Part shown: piece by piece, positions 53,002 to 60,809 of the stretch | Layout: each line of letters starts with the position of its first letter | Position numbering within the stretch: position 1 is the first letter of the stretch | NCBI RefSeq assembly: GCF_034928825.1 | Contig: NZ_JAYFUL010000023.1 | Location: 20,252-84,251, forward strand | Direction: 5' to 3' | From: Arcicella aquatica | GTDB taxonomy: Bacteria; Bacteroidota; Bacteroidia; Cytophagales; Spirosomataceae | DNA: 64,000 bases | The notes under the pieces: generated by a model | Seen by the model: the letters and a program-made list of their open reading frames with translations, nothing else | The model's database searches: none | Told to the model about the DNA's origin: nothing | Made by a program: the position numbers and the translations under genes

Positions 53002-53994
53002 TTGAAAATCAAAAAATTACATATCAAAAATTTTAAATCTATTGCAGATTTAGAAATTATTGAACCAAATCCATTCACGGTCTTTGTAGGACCAAATGGG
53101 TCTGGTAAAAGTAATATTTTTGAGGCTTTGGAGTTTTGGAGTCTAGGTTACAAAGGTTATTCGATTGATTTAAATAGTCTTTTTGGAGGTAAAAACAACA
53201 TGTTACATTTTAACCATTTGGAGCAAAGTGCTGACGTGTCTATTGAATTTCCTCAAGATGTTATACTTGATAGTTCTGCAATTGCCTTATCAACTGATAG
53301 TGGCAATCAGATATATCAACATCAATTTTCTTTAAAACTAGATAATTTCAAAAAAAATGCTGACTATCGCCAATTTGTCTCTAATTTTTCTAGGTTATTC
53401 ATCAATAGCCCTAAAGGAAACAAATTAAACTTTCAAGATGATAAAAAAATCACATTTATTACTGATAATCTTGAAAAGGTTCTTAAAAGAATTTTAAAAG
53501 ACGAAGGGAAAAAAGAGGAAATCCTTGATTGGTTACGATTATTTATTCCTGAATTTGACGATGTATTTATAGAATCTTCTGAATTAAGTAGTACTGATAC
53601 TTTAGTAATCAAAGAAAAATATTCTGATAAATACTTTACTAAAGAACTTATCTCAGACGGCACCTATAATATTCTCGCTCTTTTAACAGCAGTATTTCAA
53701 TCTGATGAACCGCAATTTTTGTGTATTGAAGAACCTGAAAATGGTTTGAATCCGAGAGTTATAAAAGAACTAGTGGGCTTTTTTAGAAATGCTTGTGAAG
53801 AAAAAGGGCATTATATCTGGCTCAATACTCATTCCCAAACCTTAGTGTCTGAATTAACTCCTGATGAAATTATTACTGTTGACAAAATCAAAGGTGAAAC
53901 AAAAATCAAACAGTTCAAGGGCGAAGATTTTCATGGATTAAGTATGGATGAAGCATGGTTAACTAATACCCTTGGAGGTGGGTTGCCATGGTAA
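53002..53994 (+). CDS. AAA ATPase (AAA_15/AAA_21, OLD-like) of accessory pair
   Basis: A 330-residue SMC/RecF-like ATPase from a TTG start. It has IKNFKSI at the N-terminus, Walker A GPNGSGKS (30-37), Walker B and catalytic Glu in CIEEPENGLNP (about 241-251, Glu243/Glu244), and a switch histidine in NTHSQTLVSEL. The middle region between them is unusually diverged and helical. There is no fused TOPRIM domain; the next gene, which overlaps by 7 bp, supplies one. The architecture resembles the ATPase of PARIS/OLD/Gabija-type defence. It sits between the two transketolase genes, so it looks like an acquired cassette. Confidence 0.82.
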   Translation: MKIKKLHIKNFKSIADLEIIEPNPFTVFVGPNGSGKSNIFEALEFWSLGYKGYSIDLNSLFGGKNNMLHFNHLEQSADVSIEFPQDVILDSSAIALSTDSGNQIYQHQFSLKLDNFKKNADYRQFVSNFSRLFINSPKGNKLNFQDDKKITFITDNLEKVLKRILKDEGKKEEILDWLRLFIPEFDDVFIESSELSSTDTLVIKEKYSDKYFTKELISDGTYNILALLTAVFQSDEPQFLCIEEPENGLNPRVIKELVGFFRNACEEKGHYIWLNTHSQTLVSELTPDEIITVDKIKGETKIKQFKGEDFHGLSMDEAWLTNTLGGGLPW

Positions 53995-54563
53995 GGATTG
54001 GATTTATTGTTGAAGGTGAAACTGAAGCTCTTATTCTCTATTCTGACAAATTCAAAGCGATTCTTAATGAATTAAATTTAGTTTCGGTAGGAATAATTAA
54101 TGCTGGTGGTAATAAAAATCTATTACCTCACAACATTCTAATTCATCAGTCTAACTTAATCAAAAAGGGAGCCGAAACAATCGTGATTTTGACAGATTTG
54201 GATGAAGACCAATGTATTACTAAAACGAAAGCAAGAATTACCGAAAGAGAAAATCAGATTATTATTGTAGCTATTAAACAAATAGAATCTTGGTTTTTAG
54301 CTGACAGTCTTTTATTATCAAATTTGTTTAATGAACCTTTCAGTTTTGATTATCCTGAAAATGAAAATGTTCCTTTTGATACGCTAAGAGCTTTATTAAT
54401 TAAGTATCGAGGTAGAGGTCTTCCCAAAAAGATACCCATGGCTTTGAAAATGATTAATTCAGGCTTTTCAATTGAACATGCAGCAAATCATCCTAATTGC
54501 CCAAGTGCTAATTATTTTTTAACTAAATTAAAGCAATGTGCCTCGACAAATCCAGTCGAGTAA
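53988..54563 (+). CDS. DUF4276-like TOPRIM protein, partner of the AAA ATPase
   Basis: 191 residues with a TOPRIM-like pattern: FIVEGETE (Glu9) and the metal-binding TDLDEDQ with Asp70 and Asp72. The conserved AIKQIESWFLADSLLLS and HPNCPSANYFLTKL segments fit the DUF4276 family. It overlaps the upstream ATPase by 7 bp, so translation is coupled. TOPRIM proteins paired with such ATPases act as nucleases in known systems; here that is inference. It ends 10 bp before the transketolase C-terminal gene. Confidence 0.78.
   Translation: MVRIGFIVEGETEALILYSDKFKAILNELNLVSVGIINAGGNKNLLPHNILIHQSNLIKKGAETIVILTDLDEDQCITKTKARITERENQIIIVAIKQIESWFLADSLLLSNLFNEPFSFDYPENENVPFDTLRALLIKYRGRGLPKKIPMALKMINSGFSIEHAANHPNCPSANYFLTKLKQCASTNPVE
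54542..54560. repeat. Short hairpin at the end of the DUF4276 gene
   Basis: CTCGAC-N7-GTCGAG, a perfect 6-bp stem with a 7-nt loop, inside the last codons and 13 bp before the transketolase C-terminal start. Too short and without a T run to be a strong terminator; it may mark the cassette edge. Confidence 0.4.
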
Positions 54564-54573
54564 AAATAGAAAA

Positions 54574-55533
54574 ATGAAAAAATATACTTTCACAGAAAAA
54601 AAAGATACTCGTTCTGGCTTTGGTGCTGGAATGCAAGTGTTGGGACAAACCAACCCAAATGTTGTAGCACTTTGTGCTGACTTAATTGGCTCATTGAAAT
54701 TGGATGCTTTTATCAAAGAAAATCCAGAGCGTTTTTTCCAAACTGGTATTGCTGAGGCAAATATGATTTGTATTGCTGCTGGTTTAACTATCGGTGGAAA
54801 AATCCCTTTTGCTACTACTTTTGCTAACTTCGGTACTGGTCGTGTATATGACCAAATCCGCCAGTCGGTGGCATATTCAAACAAAAATGTTAAAATCGCT
54901 TGTTCACACGCTGGTTTGACATTAGGTGAAGATGGTGCTACTCACCAAATTCTTGAAGATTTGGGTATGATGAAAATGCTTCCAGGTATGACAGTAATCA
55001 ACCCTTGCGATTATAACCAAACGAAAGCTGCTACTATCGCTGTGGCTGAATACGAAGGCCCAGTTTATTTGCGTTTCGGTCGTCCAGTTGTACCAATCTT
55101 TACTGATCCAAATCAAGAGTTTATCATTGGTAAAGCTTGGACTGTAAACGAAGGTAAGGATGTAAGTATTTTTGCTACTGGTCACTTGGTATGGGAAGCT
55201 ATCTTAGCAGGTGAGATTTTAGCTGAAAAAGGTATTGATGCAGAAATTATTAATATCCATACCATTAAACCTTTAGACGAAGAAGCTGTCTTAGCTTCAG
55301 TTCGCAAAACTGGTTGTGCTGTTTCAGCTGAAGAACACCAAATTGCAGGTGGCTTAGGCGATTCTATCGCTCAAGTATTAATTAAACAACACCTTGCTCC
55401 ATTAGAATATGTTGGCGTAGAGGATTCATTTGGTGAATCAGGAACTCCTGCTCAATTAATGGAAAAATATGGTTTAAATGCAGCATCAATTGTTGAAAAA
55501 GCATTGAAAGCGATTGCTCGCAAACAAGCTTAA
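54574..55533 (+). CDS. Transketolase C-terminal subunit
   Basis: 319 residues from the ATG at 54574 (MKKYTFTEKKDTRSGFG); the frame is open 12 codons upstream within the DUF4276 gene. It has the pyrimidine-binding domain (GIAEANMICIAAGL, with the catalytic Glu) and a C-terminal domain with EEHQIAGGLGDSIAQ. It pairs with the N-terminal subunit at 52086-52943. Length and content are normal, so the intervening cassette has not damaged either half. Confidence 0.94.
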   Translation: MKKYTFTEKKDTRSGFGAGMQVLGQTNPNVVALCADLIGSLKLDAFIKENPERFFQTGIAEANMICIAAGLTIGGKIPFATTFANFGTGRVYDQIRQSVAYSNKNVKIACSHAGLTLGEDGATHQILEDLGMMKMLPGMTVINPCDYNQTKAATIAVAEYEGPVYLRFGRPVVPIFTDPNQEFIIGKAWTVNEGKDVSIFATGHLVWEAILAGEILAEKGIDAEIINIHTIKPLDEEAVLASVRKTGCAVSAEEHQIAGGLGDSIAQVLIKQHLAPLEYVGVEDSFGESGTPAQLMEKYGLNAASIVEKALKAIARKQA

Positions 55534-55557
55534 TTTTTTCAATTTATCATATTATCA

Positions 55558-55637
55558 GGCAAAAGGCGAATAAGTATAAGTAATTAGAAGAAATTAATAA
55601 GCTAATTACTATTCTTTTCGGCTTTTGCCTTTTTTAT
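55558..55637 (+). terminator. Long terminator hairpin after transketolase
   Basis: GGCAAAAGGCGAA (55558-55570) and CTAATTAC arms pair imperfectly with TTCGGCTTTTGCC (55617-55629), over a stem of about 28 nt, and the hairpin is followed by a run of T. Confidence 0.7.
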
Positions 55638-55689
55638 TTTGTGACTTGTGCCTATTTTGCATTTAGCATTCTAAGCCAAATGCCTAAAA

Positions 55690-56235
55690 ATGACAGATAA
55701 AGAATTATTAGAAAAATTTGCTAACCCCGAAAGCCGAAATTATGCTTTCAATTTACTGGTACGTCAATATCAGCAGAAAGTATATTGGCATATCCGTAAA
55801 ATGGTAATCGACCATGACGATGCCAATGACCTCACCCAAGATACTTTTATCAAAGCTTGGAAAGGTCTTGAAAACTTTAAGGGTGATTCACAATTATTTA
55901 CTTGGTTATATAGAATTGCAACAAATGAATGTTTGAATCATCTTAGTAAGAAAAAAAGACGCTTCTTTTTACCTATCAATGATATTACAGAAGAGCTATC
56001 TAACAAACTAGAAGATAGCGATTTAGTTTCTGGAGACGAAATACAACTTAAACTTCAAAAAGCTTTACTTACCTTGCCCGACAAACAACGTTTGGTATTC
56101 AATATGAAATATTATGATGAGCTAAAATATGAAGAAATCTCTGAAATTACAGGCACTTCGGTGGGTGCTTTAAAGGCATCCTACCATTTAGCAGCGAAAA
56201 AAGTAGAAGAGTACCTTAAAAATTCAATACTTTAA
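55690..56235 (+). CDS. ECF RNA polymerase sigma factor
   Basis: 181 residues. Region 2 holds DANDLTQDTFIKAWKGL and WLYRIATNECLNHL; region 4 has LPDKQRLVFNMKYY and YEEISEITGTSVGALKASYH. It is an extracytoplasmic-function sigma70-type factor. A gene for a small single-TM protein and one for a periplasmic helical protein follow, the usual sigma, anti-sigma, sensor arrangement in Bacteroidota. Confidence 0.92.
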   Translation: MTDKELLEKFANPESRNYAFNLLVRQYQQKVYWHIRKMVIDHDDANDLTQDTFIKAWKGLENFKGDSQLFTWLYRIATNECLNHLSKKKRRFFLPINDITEELSNKLEDSDLVSGDEIQLKLQKALLTLPDKQRLVFNMKYYDELKYEEISEITGTSVGALKASYHLAAKKVEEYLKNSIL

Positions 56236-56322
56236 TAAAATGGTTTCAATCTTTAAAAAAAATAAAAATCATTTTAAACCATTACAGACCAAGACAGTCA
56301 AAGCAGTATAATCATTAAAACA

Positions 56323-56781
56323 ATGGAAAATAATAAGTTTGACATAGAGAAACTACCACGTGAGAATATTTTCAAAGTACCTGACAATTACTTTGACGAG
56401 CTTCCGATGTTAATACAATCGCAAACTTCTGCCAAATCTAAAACAGTTCCTTTTGTTACTTGGTCTATGAAAAGGACTTGGGCAAGCGTAGCCGCTTGTG
56501 CTGCTATCGCTATCTTAGGATACTTTACTTGGATGCCAAAACAAGATGCATTGGGCAATGAAGCCCTTGCTGAGGTACAAAATCAAGAAATCATTAATTA
56601 TCTAATTCAACAGAATATTAACCAAACCGACCTTGCTGAACAATTTGAAAATGTTCAAACAAATAATAAAGTAGAGGTAGAGGAAACAAATAATGATTCT
56701 GATTTATTAGATAATTTAAAAATAAATAGACAAGATATTTTACAAAGTATCGATTTAGACAATTTAGAAGAGAATATTTAA
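56323..56781 (+). CDS. Putative anti-sigma factor (single-pass membrane protein)
   Basis: 152 residues. The N-terminal cytosolic part (FDIEKLPRENIFKVPDNYFD) is followed by a TM helix (about 50-66) and an acidic, Asn-rich periplasmic tail. No zinc motif is visible. Its position between the ECF sigma gene and a periplasmic helical-protein gene suggests an anti-sigma role. The FKVPDNYFDELP segment recurs in such Bacteroidota proteins. Function inferred from context. Confidence 0.65.
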   Translation: MENNKFDIEKLPRENIFKVPDNYFDELPMLIQSQTSAKSKTVPFVTWSMKRTWASVAACAAIAILGYFTWMPKQDALGNEALAEVQNQEIINYLIQQNINQTDLAEQFENVQTNNKVEVEETNNDSDLLDNLKINRQDILQSIDLDNLEENI

Positions 56782-56794
56782 TCAAATATCACGC

Positions 56795-57265
56795 ATGAAA
56801 AAATCAGCCATTATTATCAGTTTAATTTGCTTTGTCTTGTCATTAAATGTTAAAGCGCAAGCACAAGACGAGCCATTAAAAGGCAAAGAAAAAATAAAAG
56901 CCGCTAAAGTTGGTTTAATTACTAATCGTTTAAATTTAACGGAAGACCAAGCCAAAGGCTTTTGGGTTGTTTATAACGAATTCGATACTAAGCGTTGGGA
57001 AATCAGAAAAAGTATCAGACAGATTACTGCCGAAAGTAGAAATACGACTAGCTCTGAGGATAAAATCTTATCTGATTTAAAAGAAATTTTAAACCTGAAA
57101 CAAAAGGATGTTGACTTAGAAAAAGAATATATGTCGAAATTCCTGAAAGTTATCAATGTCCGACAAGTATCTGAATTATATAAAACAGAGCAACTTTTCA
57201 ATGCTATGTTGTTCAATAGGCTAAATAAAGGCGAAGGAAAAATGCATAAGGACAAACAACCTTAG
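56795..57265 (+). CDS. Periplasmic helical protein (Spy/CpxP-like)
   Basis: 156 residues with a signal peptide (cleavage likely near VKAQAQD) and an all-helical, charged mature part. NLTEDQAKGFWVVYNEF has the LTxxQ character of Spy/CpxP-type chaperones. It ends with a Lys-rich tail. It probably acts with the upstream anti-sigma protein in sensing envelope stress, but this is by analogy. The terminator follows directly. Confidence 0.65.
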   Translation: MKKSAIIISLICFVLSLNVKAQAQDEPLKGKEKIKAAKVGLITNRLNLTEDQAKGFWVVYNEFDTKRWEIRKSIRQITAESRNTTSSEDKILSDLKEILNLKQKDVDLEKEYMSKFLKVINVRQVSELYKTEQLFNAMLFNRLNKGEGKMHKDKQP

Positions 57266-57275
57266 ACCAAAACTT

Positions 57276-57318
57276 AAATCCCTACAATTGTCAATGATTC
57301 AATTGTAGGGATTTTTTT
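57276..57318 (+). terminator. Terminator of the ECF sigma cassette
   Basis: A perfect 15-bp stem (57276-57290 with 57300-57314), 9-nt loop and T7 run. Confidence 0.9.
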
Positions 57319-57328
57319 ATCAATTTAC

Positions 57329-58078
57329 TTATTGGATTTCAGTACCAAGCCTTTTGTAGGCTACTAATTGTTCTTCAGTGATTATCTCATCAGTAATCAT
57401 TACATCAATATCAGCATAAGGACATACCACAAAACTATCTGCCGTATTTAGTTTTTCGGCTGTAATCAAGGCTATTACTTTAGCCGATACCTCAACCATT
57501 TTCTTTTTTACTACGCATTCGCCCCAATCTGGAATAGTCACTCCTATTTCTGGATGAATTCCACAAACGCCAATCAATAAAACATCAGCTCTGATTTTAC
57601 TTAGTAGCTCTATTACCTCTGAACCATACGTATTTTGGGCATCTTTAAATACCTTGCCCCCCAGCATAAATAATTCAATATTGGGGTGTTCACAAAGGAT
57701 TTGGGCGATGGCTATACTGGTTGTAAAAACGGTGGCTTTTAAGGAAGGAGACATTAATTTCGCTACCTCCATATTAGTAGAACCATTATCAAGGATAATT
57801 ACTTGTCCATTCGCAAAAAAACTTTGAGCCTTTTTGGCTAAAATCAGTTTTTCTTCATGGTCAATATGAATCCTCTCTTTTAACTTATAGGGGCTTGTCG
57901 CTTTGGGGATAGCTCCGCCATGTACTTTTTTCAGCAACCCGTCTTCTGCTAATTCATTTAAGTCACGACGAATGGTATCATCAGAAACATTAAGTATTTC
58001 TGCCAATTGAACAGAAGAAACCCTTTGGTTAGTTTCTAACATCTTCAAGATGACCTGTAATCTTTCTTCCCTGAGCAT
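57329..58078 (-). CDS. DeoR-family transcriptional regulator
   Basis: 249 residues. The N-terminal HTH reads SSVQLAEILNVSDDTIRRDL and continues with the DeoR signature ELAEDGLLKKVHGGAI. The C-terminal sugar-isomerase-like domain has ILDNGSTNMEVAKL and LLIGVCGIHPEIGVTIPDW, and should bind a phosphorylated sugar or nucleoside. It is divergent from a five-gene operon. Repeated TGCGGTTT sites in the intergenic region are the probable operators. Confidence 0.92.
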   Translation of the reverse strand: MLREERLQVILKMLETNQRVSSVQLAEILNVSDDTIRRDLNELAEDGLLKKVHGGAIPKATSPYKLKERIHIDHEEKLILAKKAQSFFANGQVIILDNGSTNMEVAKLMSPSLKATVFTTSIAIAQILCEHPNIELFMLGGKVFKDAQNTYGSEVIELLSKIRADVLLIGVCGIHPEIGVTIPDWGECVVKKKMVEVSAKVIALITAEKLNTADSFVVCPYADIDVMITDEIITEEQLVAYKRLGTEIQ

Positions 58079-58081
58079 ATT

Positions 58082-58190
58082 TGCGGTTTAATTCGTTTTT
58101 ATTCGGAATATTACACAAATTTAATAAATTATATTTTGATATATGCGGTTTATTGCGGTAAATTTGTCTAAATATTTTAAAAACCGCATG
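58082..58190 (+). promoter_or_regulatory. DeoR operator sites and operon promoter
   Basis: TGCGGTTT occurs at 58082-58089 and 58144-58151, and its reverse complement AAACCGCA at 58181-58188; a GCGGTAA form lies at 58155. TTTG (58135-58138) and TAAATTTG (58159-58166) form a well-spaced Bacteroidota promoter (24 nt start to start), with the sites lying in the spacer and just after the start point. This suits repression by the DeoR protein. Confidence 0.6.
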
Positions 58191-58580
58191 ATGAACATTG
58201 AACACATCGCTATTTGGACGATTGACTTAGAAAAAATGAAGTCATTTTATTGTCGTTTTTTCGGAGCAACAGCCAATCAAAAATATGTCAATATCAAAAC
58301 AGGGTTTGAATCTTATTTTTTAAGTTTTACAAAAGGAGCGCGTTTAGAAATTATGCACTCGCCAACAGTAGTGGATATTCCAAAAGATATTTTACTTCAA
58401 ACAAAAGGATTGGTACATTTTGCAATAGCCGTTGGCAGTATAGAAAAAGTAAATGAACTAACTGAAACGTTAGTAAACGAAGGCTTTACGATTATTGGTA
58501 AGCCAAGAACAACTGGCGATGGGTACTACGAAAGTGTAGTGCTTGACCCTGAAAATAACCGAATTGAAATTACAGTATAA
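58188..58580 (+). CDS. VOC-family (glyoxalase-like) protein
   Basis: About 130 residues from the ATG at 58188 (MMNIEHIAIWT); upstream codons overlap the operator and are unlikely to be translated. It has the paired beta-alpha-beta-beta-beta units of the VOC fold: IEHIAIWTIDLEKMKSFY, LVHFAIAVGS and the C-terminal SVVLDPENNRIEIT metal-binding motif. The activity is unknown; glyoxalase, dioxygenase or resistance roles exist in the family. It is the first gene of the DeoR-linked operon. Confidence 0.8.
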   Translation: MMNIEHIAIWTIDLEKMKSFYCRFFGATANQKYVNIKTGFESYFLSFTKGARLEIMHSPTVVDIPKDILLQTKGLVHFAIAVGSIEKVNELTETLVNEGFTIIGKPRTTGDGYYESVVLDPENNRIEITV

Positions 58581-58603
58581 ACTAAAACCGTATATTATTA
58601 TTT

Positions 58604-59125
58604 ATGAGAATCTTAATCGACATGGATGATGTCTTGGCAGACACAAGTTTAAAATTATTAAACGAAACGAATAAAAAATTAGGAACAAATTTTACTCGTG
58701 AGCAAATCTTAACACAACCAGAAGTTTATAAGGCTTATTATGCACAATACACTACGGTACGTGGAATGCTTTGGGAAAAAGGTTTTTTTGCAGATATTCC
58801 ATTAATTCCGGGTGCGCAAGAGGTTGTTCAAAAACTTCATGCCAAACACGAAATATTTATTGTATCAGCAGCTACCGAGTTTCCTTTATCCATGGAAGAG
58901 AAATTAGAATGGTTGGATAAGTATTTTCCATACATTGGCTGGTCGCATACTGTTTTTTGTGGTCATAAATGGATGATTAAAGCTGATTATATCATTGATG
59001 ATCATGAAAAAAATCTCATTAATTTTGAAGGCAAAGGCTTATTATTTGATGCCGCTCATAATCAACACGTAAAAGAATTTACAAGGGTACATTCTTGGAA
59101 AGAAATTGAGAGTATCTTGTTGTAA
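58604..59125 (+). CDS. 5'(3')-deoxyribonucleotidase-type HAD phosphatase (NT5C family)
   Basis: 173 residues of the HAD superfamily: RILIDMDDVLADT is the nucleophile motif with the Asp pair, IVSAATEFP is motif II, and DYIIDDHEKNL is motif IV. The DMDDVLAD start and the helical cap are typical of 5'(3')-deoxyribonucleotidases, which remove phosphate from dNMPs. Some relatives act on other phosphosubstrates, so the exact substrate is open. It follows the VOC gene by 23 bp. Confidence 0.82.
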   Translation: MRILIDMDDVLADTSLKLLNETNKKLGTNFTREQILTQPEVYKAYYAQYTTVRGMLWEKGFFADIPLIPGAQEVVQKLHAKHEIFIVSAATEFPLSMEEKLEWLDKYFPYIGWSHTVFCGHKWMIKADYIIDDHEKNLINFEGKGLLFDAAHNQHVKEFTRVHSWKEIESILL

Positions 59126-59126
59126 G

Positions 59127-60326
59127 ATGCCTCTTTATGCTTTTCAGCAAGTTCATAATAATCGCATTAACGCTTTGGAAACTACTATTATTCAACATAA
59201 CATTGGGAAAAATGCTCGCATTGCTACCAATGCTTTATTCTTTCTATGTGGAATTAGTTTTGCCTCATGGGCATCACGAATTCCAGATATGAAAGAACTA
59301 TTACATTTAAGTGATGCTGCTTTGGGAACTGTATTATTTGCCATGCCTATTGGTAGCTTAACGGCATTACCTATGGCTGGAGTGATTATCCATAAATTTG
59401 GCAGTAAAAAAATCACTTTATTTGCTGTCTTTTTCTATTTTATTTCTCTCCCATTGCTTGGGCTTTCGGCTAATCCAATAAACCTTGGTATCTCTTTATT
59501 TATTTTTGGTTTTGGTAGCGACTTACTGAATATTGCCATGAACGTACAAGCCGTTGGTGTAGAAAAACTACAAAAACGCTCTATTATGTCCTCTTTTCAT
59601 GCTGTATTTAGCATAGGTTTTATGCTTGGAGCGGCTTTAGGAGGTATCATTGCGAAACAGGGTATTTCTACTTTTCAACATTTGGCAACAATTGGTAGTA
59701 TCGACTTGCTGATTGGACTTATTTCATTTTCGTATTTATTACAAAACGACCATAAGTCGGACGAAAATCAACCCCTTTTCGCTATTCCAGATAAGTCTTT
59801 AATCATTCTAGGTATTATTTGCTTCTGTGGAATGTTGTGCGAAGGAGCTATGGCCGACTGGAGTGTGCTTTATTACAAACAAATTATGGATAACTCGAAT
59901 GGCTTTGCTACGGCTGGGTTTACGGCATTCTCAGTGTTGATGGTAGTAGGTAGAATATTTGGTGATAAAATTCTACAAGCCCTTGGTCTTAGAAAAACCC
60001 TTCTAATCAATTGCTTACTAGTATTTGTCGGAATGTCAATTGCTATTTTTATACCTTCACCCTTTACAGTTATTATCGGCTTTGGTATTACGGGCTTGGG
60101 GCTTTCTACTATTGTTCCGCTAATTTATAGTGAAGCTGGTCATTCAAAAACAATGGCTGCTGGGGTAGCATTAGCTGCCATTTCCACGTTGGGTATTGCT
60201 GGTTTTTTAATTGGTCCAGTAATGATAGGTTATCTTTCTGAATTCTTCTCTTTGAAAATAGCCCTCGCTTCATTAATCATTTTAGGATTATTAGGAAGCT
60301 TTTTAACCACAAAAATACCTGAATAG
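59127..60326 (+). CDS. MFS transporter (YbjJ-like)
   Basis: I take the ATG at 59127 (MPLYAFQQ), giving about 399 residues; the frame opens at a TTG at 59106 inside the preceding gene. The protein has 12 predicted helices. The early FASWASRIPDMKELLHL motif and the gene-to-gene position match the YbjJ family of E. coli, whose substrate is not established. The 3' end leads into a Nudix gene with only 3 bp between. Confidence 0.82.
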   Translation: MPLYAFQQVHNNRINALETTIIQHNIGKNARIATNALFFLCGISFASWASRIPDMKELLHLSDAALGTVLFAMPIGSLTALPMAGVIIHKFGSKKITLFAVFFYFISLPLLGLSANPINLGISLFIFGFGSDLLNIAMNVQAVGVEKLQKRSIMSSFHAVFSIGFMLGAALGGIIAKQGISTFQHLATIGSIDLLIGLISFSYLLQNDHKSDENQPLFAIPDKSLIILGIICFCGMLCEGAMADWSVLYYKQIMDNSNGFATAGFTAFSVLMVVGRIFGDKILQALGLRKTLLINCLLVFVGMSIAIFIPSPFTVIIGFGITGLGLSTIVPLIYSEAGHSKTMAAGVALAAISTLGIAGFLIGPVMIGYLSEFFSLKIALASLIILGLLGSFLTTKIPE

Positions 60327-60329
60327 CAC

Positions 60330-60809
60330 ATGGAAGGTTTAAAAAGAGTAGCTGTAATTTGTGTGCTGAGAAATGGCGCTAACTTTTTATTGCTAAAACG
60401 TTTCAATGAACCAAATAAAGATACTTACGTACCTGTAGGTGGAAAAGTAGATGCATTTGAAAACCCTTATGATGCAGCCATTCGTGAGGTTTGGGAAGAA
60501 GCTGGCATAAAAGTACCCGCCATGAGATTTTGCGGCACATTGGTGGAAACATCGCCAGTAAAGTATAATTGGATGAGCTTTATTTATGAAGCCGAAGTTG
60601 ACTTCTTTGAGCCTGCCCTTTGTAATGAAGGCATTTTAGAATGGCATAATTTTCAAGACATTGATAGTTTCCCAACGCCTAAAACAGACTTTTTCATATA
60701 CGATTATATCTTAAAAAAGAAGCATTTTGCCTTTAATGCACTATACGACAGTGAAGTAAAATTGCTTTTTATGAATGAAGAAATTGAAAACAAAGTGGTT
60801 TTTGAATAA
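60330..60809 (+). CDS. Nudix hydrolase
   Basis: 159 residues with a complete Nudix box: GGKVDAFENPYDAA followed by IREVWEEAGIKV, fitting GX5EX7REUXEEXGU. It begins as RVAVICVLRNGANFLLLKRF, similar to MutT/8-oxo-dGTPase-type proteins. It hydrolyses a nucleoside diphosphate linked to some moiety X. The stop overlaps the start of the next gene (TAATG), suggesting coupled translation. Confidence 0.88.
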   Translation: MEGLKRVAVICVLRNGANFLLLKRFNEPNKDTYVPVGGKVDAFENPYDAAIREVWEEAGIKVPAMRFCGTLVETSPVKYNWMSFIYEAEVDFFEPALCNEGILEWHNFQDIDSFPTPKTDFFIYDYILKKKHFAFNALYDSEVKLLFMNEEIENKVVFE

